Positions 5,606-10,123 of a stretch of 10,123 nucleotides of DNA are shown piece after piece. The stretch's first letter is position 1. The number at the start of each line of letters is the position of its first letter. The translations under genes and the position numbers were made by a program. The notes under the pieces were generated by a model. It was not told the origin of the DNA and did no database searches. It was given only the letters and a program-made list of their open reading frames with translations. Source of the stretch: JAKPCT01 sp029553165 (lineage in GTDB: Bacteria; Bacillota; UBA4882; UBA8346); contig DAORZT010000075.1 in assembly GCA_035359995.1 (NCBI GenBank), positions 1-10,123 on the forward strand, written 5' to 3'.

Positions 5606-6670
5606 ATGATGAATTCACCGCGTCTGATTATCAACTTATCAAAATTAATCCATAATTATTCAGTTATTAAAAAACATTGTGATCAAAAGAAGGTTACTTT
5701 AACTACGGTTTTAAAGGGGGTGGCCGGTGATCCTCGAATCATTGAAGGTTTAATTGAGAATGGGGTCAGTAATATTGGTGATTCACGGTTGGAGAATTTG
5801 GCTGCATTGACTGGTTATCCGCAGCTTACCAAATTAATGCTGCGGTTACCGGCTGTCAGTAATTTAAATGAAGTTCTTAGACTTAGCGATGTTAGTCTGA
5901 ATTCAGAACTGATTACTTTAGAACGGCTCAATCAACTGGCGGCCACAATCGCTCCGAAACGACACCAGGTGATTTTGATGGTTGATCTCGGTGATTTGCG
6001 GGAAGGAGTTTCCGCGGAAGATAGTATTCGTCTGGGAAAGGCTTGCCGTCAATTGAAAAATATTGAAGTCATTGGGGTTGGTACTAACTTCTCTTGTTTT
6101 GCCGGAGTTCGGCCCTCATTGCCAAAATTGAACACCCTGATTGAGATTGCACAATGCTTGAAGGATGAATTTAAACTTCCGGTCCAGTTGATCTCCGGTG
6201 GGAACTCAAGCAGTCTCCCTTTACTTTATAACGGTGAACTGCCTGATGGGATCAATCACTTACGAATTGGCGAAGGTATTTTATTGGGCCGGGAAACCTT
6301 GACCGGCAGTAACTTGCCGGATCTGTTTCAGGATGTTTTTATTCTGGAAGCAGAAGTGTTACAAGTACAATGGAAGATCAATCAACCCACTGAAGCAGTA
6401 GGTTATAATGCTTTTGGCAGAGTCCCAACAATACCGGATTGCGAACCGGGTTATCGGTTACTGATCAATGTCGGGCAACAGGATACCTCAATCACCGGGT
6501 TGCAACCCCTTGAAAAAGGATTAACAATTTTGGGTGGCAGTAGTGATTACTTAGTCTTAGCAAGTGAAACCAAACTAAAAGTGGGAACAATGCTTCGTTT
6601 TTTGCCAGACTATTGGAGCCTTTTGTCGTTAATGACCTCACGATATATTACTAAGCATTACCTGGTTTGA
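5606..6670 (+). CDS. orr: PLP-dependent alanine/ornithine racemase-family enzyme (Orr-like)
   Basis: A 354-residue fold-type III PLP enzyme of the alanine racemase N-terminal family, in the branch annotated as ornithine racemase. K37 in TTVLKGVAGDP is the predicted Schiff-base lysine. SRLENL (about 80-85) is a hallmark of the Orr-type branch. FSCFAGVRPS and QLISGGNSSSLP (phosphate cup region) follow, and Y267 in VGYNAFGRVP aligns with the catalytic tyrosine of the second domain. The likely reaction is interconversion of L- and D-ornithine or a related basic amino acid; substrate cannot be read from sequence. Two ATGs lie in tandem (5606 and 5609) behind AAGGA (5596-5600), with spacings of 5 and 8 nt, so the second is equally possible. 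No ornithine aminomutase or diaminopentanoate genes are in the window, so a D-ornithine catabolic role is unproven and cell-wall or signalling D-amino acids are alternatives. No terminator follows. Confidence 0.85.
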   Translation: MMNSPRLIINLSKLIHNYSVIKKHCDQKKVTLTTVLKGVAGDPRIIEGLIENGVSNIGDSRLENLAALTGYPQLTKLMLRLPAVSNLNEVLRLSDVSLNSELITLERLNQLAATIAPKRHQVILMVDLGDLREGVSAEDSIRLGKACRQLKNIEVIGVGTNFSCFAGVRPSLPKLNTLIEIAQCLKDEFKLPVQLISGGNSSSLPLLYNGELPDGINHLRIGEGILLGRETLTGSNLPDLFQDVFILEAEVLQVQWKINQPTEAVGYNAFGRVPTIPDCEPGYRLLINVGQQDTSITGLQPLEKGLTILGGSSDYLVLASETKLKVGTMLRFLPDYWSLLSLMTSRYITKHYLV

Positions 6671-6676
6671 AACTGG

Positions 6677-6691
6677 CTTTGACTGTCAAAG
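6677..6691. repeat. Small perfect inverted repeat overlapping an orphan Shine-Dalgarno
   Basis: CTTTGA (6677-6682), CTG, TCAAAG (6686-6691). The right arm runs into a strong AAAGGAGG (6688-6695) that does not serve any large gene. There is no T-run, so it is not a usual terminator of orr. Confidence 0.3.
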
Positions 6692-6699
6692 GAGGATGC

Positions 6700-6798
6700 T
6701 TGAAAGGTATGGATGAATGGGGTTATGGACGTGTGAAAATTGGATATTCTAATATAATTTTGCCAATATTATACGTTGACAGGATATTCGTGGTATGA
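6700..6798 (+). CDS. Possible 32-residue small protein upstream of iscS
   Basis: A short frame begins at TTG (6700), 4 nt after a full-strength AAAGGAGG (6688-6695), or at an in-frame ATG at 6709, 13 nt after it. It ends in TGA at 6796-6798. The product starts MKGMDEWGYGR and has a hydrophobic centre (SNIILPILYV). I recognise no family. The iscS -35 hexamer lies inside its 3' end. Neither start has ideal spacing, so this may be a fossil ribosome site rather than a gene; conservation would be needed to accept it. Confidence 0.22.
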   Translation: MKGMDEWGYGRVKIGYSNIILPILYVDRIFVV

Positions 6799-6804
6799 TA
6801 GGAT
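6776..6804 (+). promoter_or_regulatory. Promoter of the iscS-iscU-mnmA operon
   Basis: A perfect TTGACA (6776-6781) and TAGGAT (6799-6804) are separated by 17 nt, with transcription expected near 6811. An alternative is an extended -10, TGG-TATGAT (6791-6799), which would start about 5 nt earlier and not use TTGACA. The following leader of about 60 nt carries the palindromes at 6818-6846 and AAAGGTGGGG (6858-6867) as the iscS ribosome site. Confidence 0.6.
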
Positions 6805-6817
6805 AAAGTTAAAATCA

Positions 6818-6846
6818 TACTAAAATAGTAGGAATTAATTTAATTC
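6818..6846. promoter_or_regulatory. Two adjacent palindromes in the iscS leader, candidate operator
   Basis: TACTA-AAA-TAGTA (6818-6830) is followed after 1 nt by GAATTAA-T-TTAATTC (6832-6846), both perfect dyads. They lie about 7-35 nt downstream of the predicted start of transcription, where a repressor could block the polymerase. Fe-S cluster operons of this kind are commonly controlled by Rrf2-family (IscR-like) regulators; assigning the site to one is inference, as no such regulator gene is in the window and I cannot match a published motif. Confidence 0.4.
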
Positions 6847-6872
6847 TATTTAACAAGAAAGGTGGGGTTAGA

Positions 6873-8081
6873 ATGACCCATAGAATATATTTGGATCATG
6901 CTGCTACTACTCCGGTTGATCCTCAAGTGCTCGAAGCGATGTTACCCTATTTTACTAATAGTTTTGGAAATCCTTCCAGTATTCATAGTTATGGGCGGGA
7001 AACCCGGAAGGCGATTGAAGATTCCCGAGCAGTAATTGCCAAAGAAATTGGAGCTAGTGCTACCAATGAGATTATTTTTACCGGAAGCGGTTCGGAGAGT
7101 GATAATCTGGCGATTCGCGGGATCGCCTATGCCTACCGTCAGAAAGGTAATCATATAATAACATCTTCAATTGAGCATCATGCAGTTTATGATACTTGTA
7201 AGGCGCTTGAAAAGGAAGGGTTCAAGGTTACCTATCTTCCGGTTAATGAAGTGGGATTGATCAGTGTTGATAATGTAGTTAATGCGTTAACTCCTGAAAC
7301 AATTTTAGTCTCGATTATGCACGCCAATAATGAGGTAGGGACGATCCAACCAATTGCGGAGATCAGTAAAATTCTACAAGATCGGAAAATATTTTTTCAT
7401 ACCGATGCTGTACAAACTGTCGGGACGATTCCGGTTAATGTTCAAGACCTGGGAGTCGACCTGTTATCAATGGCAGCGCATAAGTTTTATGGTCCAAAGG
7501 GAGTCGGGGCATTATATGTACGAAAGGGAATTAAGCTTAATCAACTGATTTACGGTGGCGCACAGGAGCGAAATCGGCGTGCGGGAACCGAAAATATAGC
7601 CGGAATTGTTGGAATGGCGAAAGCATTGGAATTAGCAAATGCCAATCTGGAAGCTAATTCAAAACGGATCTTGGAATTACGGGAATATTTGATTGATAAT
7701 GTACTTGGAAAGCTTGATTATGTAAGATTAAATGGTGATCGCAAACAGCGTTTGCCTGGTAATGCTAACTTTAGCTTCGAATTTATCGAAGGCGAAGCCT
7801 TACTGTTGAATTTGGATCTGAAAGGCATTGCCGCTTCAAGTGGTTCAGCTTGTACTTCGGGTTCACTGGAACCATCACATGTCCTCTTGAGTATGGGGAT
7901 CTGCCATGAGATTGCCCATGGTTCCCTGAGGATTTCAATTGGAAAAGCTAATACCAAGCAAGATATTGATTATTTATTAGAGGTGTTGCCGGAGATTGTT
8001 AATAAGTTGCGTGCAATGTCACCGCTATATAATGTTAGCAATGAACGAAAGGAGTGTCAGACATGTACACTGAAAAAGTAA
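6873..8081 (+). CDS. iscS: Cysteine desulfurase IscS/NifS
   Basis: A 402-residue PLP-dependent class V aminotransferase-fold enzyme that converts L-cysteine to L-alanine and an enzyme-bound persulfide, supplying sulfur for Fe-S clusters and tRNA thiolation. The start YLDHAATTPVD is the family signature. HHAVYDTC, MHANNEVGTIQP and HTDAVQ follow, then the PLP-binding lysine K204 in AAHKFYGPKGVG. The catalytic cysteine is C327 in SSGSACTSGSLEPSHVL, a long mobile loop typical of group I (IscS-type) enzymes. The length fits the family. The C-terminus ends with ERKECQTCTLKK, adding two cysteines that look peripheral. The ATG at 6873 has AAAGGTGGGG 6 nt upstream. The 3' end overlaps iscU by 19 nt in another frame, so translation is probably coupled. 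The two proteins plus MnmA form a sulfur-relay operon. Confidence 0.97.
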   Translation: MTHRIYLDHAATTPVDPQVLEAMLPYFTNSFGNPSSIHSYGRETRKAIEDSRAVIAKEIGASATNEIIFTGSGSESDNLAIRGIAYAYRQKGNHIITSSIEHHAVYDTCKALEKEGFKVTYLPVNEVGLISVDNVVNALTPETILVSIMHANNEVGTIQPIAEISKILQDRKIFFHTDAVQTVGTIPVNVQDLGVDLLSMAAHKFYGPKGVGALYVRKGIKLNQLIYGGAQERNRRAGTENIAGIVGMAKALELANANLEANSKRILELREYLIDNVLGKLDYVRLNGDRKQRLPGNANFSFEFIEGEALLLNLDLKGIAASSGSACTSGSLEPSHVLLSMGICHEIAHGSLRISIGKANTKQDIDYLLEVLPEIVNKLRAMSPLYNVSNERKECQTCTLKK

Positions 8082-8434
8082 TGGATCACTTTCAAAATCC
8101 GCGGAATGTTGGGGAAATTGATAATGCAGACGGTGTTGGCGAAGTAGGTAATGCCACCTGTGGCGATATAATGAAGATCTATCTGAAAGTGGAAGACAAC
8201 CGGATTGTTGATGTTAAATTTAAAACTTTTGGTTGTGGGGCAGCGATTGCCACCAGCAGTATGGTAACCGAGATGGTAAAAGGGAAAACACTTGAAGAAG
8301 CATTAGCAATTACCAACAAAGCTGTTGCCGAAGCTTTAGACGGACTACCGCCCCAGAAGATGCATTGTTCCAATCTGGCTGCAGATGCACTGCATAAGGC
8401 GATTGAAGATTATCGGGCGCGGCAGGCTGGTTGA
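8063..8434 (+). CDS. iscU: Fe-S cluster assembly scaffold IscU/NifU N-terminal type
   Basis: A 123-residue scaffold on which IscS-derived sulfur and iron are built into [2Fe-2S]/[4Fe-4S] clusters. The three cluster-ligand cysteines are present: C33 (NATCGD, with D35 of the conserved Asp), C58 (FGCGAAI) and C102 (KMHCSNLA). LPPQKMHC retains the LPPxK segment bound by the HscA chaperone in other bacteria, although no hscA or hscB is nearby. It is a stand-alone IscU-like domain without the C-terminal NifU or ferredoxin-like domains; public annotation often calls such clostridial proteins NifU. The ATG at 8063 follows AAAGGAG (8048-8054) by 8 nt; a GTG at 8054 would destroy that site and is rejected. 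It lies inside the end of iscS and is 2 nt before mnmA. Confidence 0.96.
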   Translation: MYTEKVMDHFQNPRNVGEIDNADGVGEVGNATCGDIMKIYLKVEDNRIVDVKFKTFGCGAAIATSSMVTEMVKGKTLEEALAITNKAVAEALDGLPPQKMHCSNLAADALHKAIEDYRARQAG

Positions 8435-8436
8435 AG

Positions 8437-9513
8437 ATGCGAGTGATCATGGCGATGAGCGGAGGAGTTGACAGTTCGGTAGGGGCCGCACTCCTCTTAG
8501 AGCAGAATTATGAAGTAATCGGAGTTACGATGCAGCTTTGGGCAGACGATCTCCCCTATGGTACTGAAATGGAAGGGGGATGCTGTTCAATTGGTGCGGT
8601 TGAGGATGCTCGGGCGGTTGCTAATCGACTGGGCATTCCTTATTATGTCCTAAATATGCATGCTCCGTTTCGGAAACGGGTAATTGACTATTTTGTTGCC
8701 GAATATTTACACGGGAGGACACCCAATCCGTGCATCGTCTGTAATCAGAAATTAAAATTTGATCTTTTGCTGGAGAAAGCCCGTAGTCTGGAAGCAGATA
8801 AGCTTGCTACCGGTCATTATGTCAGGACTAAATTTGATGCAGCTGCAAACCGCTGGTTGATGTTTAAAGGTATCGACCAATCCAAAGACCAGAGTTATGT
8901 TTTGTACGGGATGACGCAACAGCAACTGGCAAGCACCGTATTTCCGCTGGGAGAGTATTCAAAGGCAGAGATTCGGAAATTAGCCGAAAAATATGAATTG
9001 GTAGTTGCCAACAAGCCAGACAGTCAGGAGATCTGTTTTATCCCGGACCAGGACTATCCCCGGTTTATTGAAGAGTATCAACCGGGATCAGTCAAACCGG
9101 GGAAGATTGTAGATCGGTATGGTAATGTTCTGGGGACTCACAATGGAATTATTAATTATACGATTGGCCAGCGTAAAGGATTAGGGATCGCTGCGCCAGC
9201 GCCTTTATATGTAACCGAAATTCGTCCCGAGACCAATGAAGTGGTGGTCGGTGATGCTACCGAGGTCTTCTCAAACCGGTTATCTGCTTCCGACCTTAAC
9301 TGGATTGCGATCCCTGAATTAGATCATGAGATTGAAGTTGAGGCTAAAATTAGGTATTCAGCGCCACCTGCCGCGGCGATAGTTAAGCCCTCCGGAAATG
9401 GGCGAGTTGAAGTTTTGTTTGAAAAACCGCAACGGGCAATTACCCCCGGACAAGCAGTGGTTTTTTACCAGGGCGATCTGGTTGTGGGCGGGGGAACAAT
9501 TGAGCACCGGTAA
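8437..9513 (+). CDS. mnmA: tRNA-specific 2-thiouridylase MnmA
   Basis: A 358-residue ATP-dependent enzyme that thiolates U34 at the wobble position of tRNA-Lys, -Glu and -Gln, using sulfur delivered from IscS. The N-terminal PP-loop SGGVDSSVGA (8-17) binds ATP. GCCSIGAVEDAR, then catalytic C99 in RTPNPCIVCN and catalytic C200 in SQEICFIPDQDY, form the active disulfide/persulfide pair. LATGHYVR, KDQSYVLYGM and GQRKGLGI are also family hallmarks, and the C-terminal beta-barrel is complete. The ATG at 8437 lies 2 nt after the iscU stop with only a weak AGG (8424-8426), so coupling to iscU translation is likely. A TTG at 8431 overlapping the stop is less likely, and an internal ATG at 8449 would cut close to the PP-loop. 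The usual relay proteins (TusA-E) are absent, consistent with direct IscS-MnmA transfer as in Gram-positives. Confidence 0.97.
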   Translation: MRVIMAMSGGVDSSVGAALLLEQNYEVIGVTMQLWADDLPYGTEMEGGCCSIGAVEDARAVANRLGIPYYVLNMHAPFRKRVIDYFVAEYLHGRTPNPCIVCNQKLKFDLLLEKARSLEADKLATGHYVRTKFDAAANRWLMFKGIDQSKDQSYVLYGMTQQQLASTVFPLGEYSKAEIRKLAEKYELVVANKPDSQEICFIPDQDYPRFIEEYQPGSVKPGKIVDRYGNVLGTHNGIINYTIGQRKGLGIAAPAPLYVTEIRPETNEVVVGDATEVFSNRLSASDLNWIAIPELDHEIEVEAKIRYSAPPAAAIVKPSGNGRVEVLFEKPQRAITPGQAVVFYQGDLVVGGGTIEHR

Positions 9514-9555
9514 TACTATATTTGTCAATCCAGGAATAAAGTAAAGGGTAAAATA

Positions 9556-9639
9556 TTAAAACAACCTTAAGGAAGATGTTTTAACCTCTTTGAACTCGGG
9601 AATAATATGTTTAAGCTATAGAAAACCCGAAAGAGAGGT
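9556..9639 (+). promoter_or_regulatory. Structured leader that may mask the ribosome site of the YtxH-like gene
   Basis: Two hairpins can be drawn. The first pairs TTAAAACA (9556-9563) with TGTTTTAA (9577-9584) around a 13-nt loop; no T-run follows, so it is a poor terminator. The second pairs ACCTCT (9584-9589) with AGAGGT (9634-9639) and, inside that, TCGGG (9596-9600) with CCCGA (9626-9630). The AGAGGT arm is the Shine-Dalgarno of the gene starting at 9647. Thermodynamic folding was not computed. Confidence 0.4.
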
Positions 9640-9646
9640 GACAAAG

Positions 9647-9892
9647 ATGAATAAGTTAATTCGGGGAGCGCTCACCGGGAGTTTGATAGGGGCTGCAGTT
9701 GGTGTAGTGATGTTATTAAGAAATAAAACTAGGATGAGAATGATGTCAAATGTAAGGGTTAATCCAAAGTCGTTTGGGAGAAAAACCTTAGGGACGATGG
9801 ATCTGGTAAAGGATAACGCGATGAATTGGACTTCCAATGTTAAAAATAGCACCCGGGCTTTTGCACGGAGAATGAGTCGCCGCGTAAATTGA
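9647..9892 (+). CDS. Small basic membrane protein, YtxH-like
   Basis: An 81-residue protein with one predicted membrane helix near its start (about residues 4-23, LIRGALTGSLIGAAVGVVMLL) followed by a strongly basic tail rich in Arg, Lys and Asn. The glycine-alanine-rich helix followed by a soluble amphipathic tail is the pattern of the YtxH-like family, small membrane proteins often linked to cell-envelope stress; the family match is by shape, not by strong identity. The ATG at 9647 follows GAGAGGTG (9633-9640) by 6 nt. An upstream ATG at 9590 would add 19 codons without a ribosome site. Genes of this kind often follow mnmA in Clostridia, so co-transcription with the operon is plausible even though a hairpin lies between them. 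Function unknown. Confidence 0.75.
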   Translation: MNKLIRGALTGSLIGAAVGVVMLLRNKTRMRMMSNVRVNPKSFGRKTLGTMDLVKDNAMNWTSNVKNSTRAFARRMSRRVN

Positions 9893-9972
9893 GCAAAAAA
9901 AGATTAAATAGTCAAAGTTTTAATTGAATTTCAACAGAGATACAGATAATTTTATATTGTCATTTGTCTAGG

Positions 9973-10037
9973 CGCTTCATTTAACAATTGTGAATGGAAG
10001 AAATAGCATTTCACACTGTTATTGATGTGCTTTTTTT
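9973..10037 (+). terminator. Imperfect terminator-like hairpin after the YtxH-like gene
   Basis: A long interrupted stem can be drawn: CAT (9978-9980) with ATG (10025-10027), AACA (9983-9986) with TGTT (10017-10020), and GTGAA-TG (9990-9996) with CA-TTTCAC (10008-10014), capped by a loop rich in A and G. A seven-T run (10031-10037) follows. Because of bulges the strength is doubtful; it may be a weak or conditional terminator since the next ribosome site starts only 5 nt later. Confidence 0.5.
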
Positions 10038-10058
10038 ATTAAAAGGGAGTGTTGGAAC

Positions 10059-10123
10059 ACGAAACTACTAACCCGAAACCGCTTTCTTTTTTTAATAATT
10101 CTTTTTATTGCTTTAGTTATTTA
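10059..10123 (+). CDS. Start of a membrane protein, cut by the right edge (start codon unclear)
   Basis: In the frame beginning at 10059 the translation is TKLLTRNRFLFLIILFIALVI, a positively charged start and a strong membrane helix that looks like a genuine N-terminus. AAAGGGAG (10042-10049) is a good ribosome site upstream. However, no ATG, GTG or TTG lies in this frame between that site and the helix. GTG (10049) and TTG (10052) are both one frame off. An ACG start at 10059 or a one-base loss in the AAC of 10056-10058 would explain it. In related Clostridia an AI-2E-family transporter gene often lies between mnmA and alaS, which would fit, but only 21 codons are visible. Confidence 0.4.

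Noticed and set aside
9616..9852. Minus-strand open frame opposite the YtxH-like gene with a hydrophobic composition
   Set aside because: Its hydrophobicity is the complement of the basic/hydrophobic plus-strand protein, which has a good ribosome site; the antisense frame has none.
1..10123. CRISPR array, insertion sequence, tRNA/rRNA gene, phage or defence genes
   Set aside because: No regularly spaced direct repeats, transposase motifs, tRNA cloverleaf or conserved rRNA segments were seen on either strand; every larger open frame is explained by a chromosomal gene.

Overview
The window looks like a stretch of chromosome from a low-GC, Gram-positive anaerobe (Bacillota, probably Clostridia-like). 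I infer this from AT-rich intergenic regions, strong AAGGAGG-type ribosome binding sites, many hairpin-plus-T-run terminators, and an iscS-iscU-mnmA cluster; no rRNA or taxonomic marker is present to prove it. Almost everything is on the + strand. The exception is the 5' end of a PAP2-type membrane phosphatase that leaves the window on the left, divergent from glnS.

Layout, left to right. Positions 1-151 (-) hold a truncated PAP2-like membrane protein. Positions 152-464 are a divergent promoter region. Glutaminyl-tRNA synthetase (glnS) follows and ends in a clear terminator. Next come three separately terminated single genes: a 113-residue solitary starch/glycogen-binding module (CBM25-like), a single-domain response regulator, and an exported protein with an Ig-like domain and a PepSY-like C-terminus. 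After two tandem hairpins comes a pair: rarA/mgsA (AAA+ ATPase of stalled replication forks) and an alanine/ornithine racemase-family PLP enzyme (orr-like). From 6873 a tight operon runs iscS, iscU (19-nt overlap) and mnmA (2-nt gap). It is followed by a small basic YtxH-like membrane protein. The window ends at the start of an apparent membrane protein.

How the genes fit together: IscS takes sulfur from cysteine and passes persulfide to IscU for Fe-S cluster assembly and to MnmA for 2-thiolation of U34 in tRNA-Lys, -Glu and -Gln. GlnRS, which charges tRNA-Gln, sits about 6 kb upstream in its own unit, so MnmA and GlnRS share a substrate tRNA but probably not a transcript. The CBM protein suggests cytoplasmic glycogen handling, with no glycogen enzyme in the window to confirm it.

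The genes are mostly housekeeping and I see no defence island, mobile element, CRISPR array or obviously new multi-gene system. The points most worth a second look are regulatory or solitary: a terminator hairpin whose 3' arm is the next gene's Shine-Dalgarno, paired palindromes just downstream of the iscS promoter, a possible Shine-Dalgarno-sequestering leader before the YtxH-like gene, start-stop mini-ORFs behind good ribosome sites, the orphan CBM25 protein, and a frame or start-codon anomaly at the right edge.
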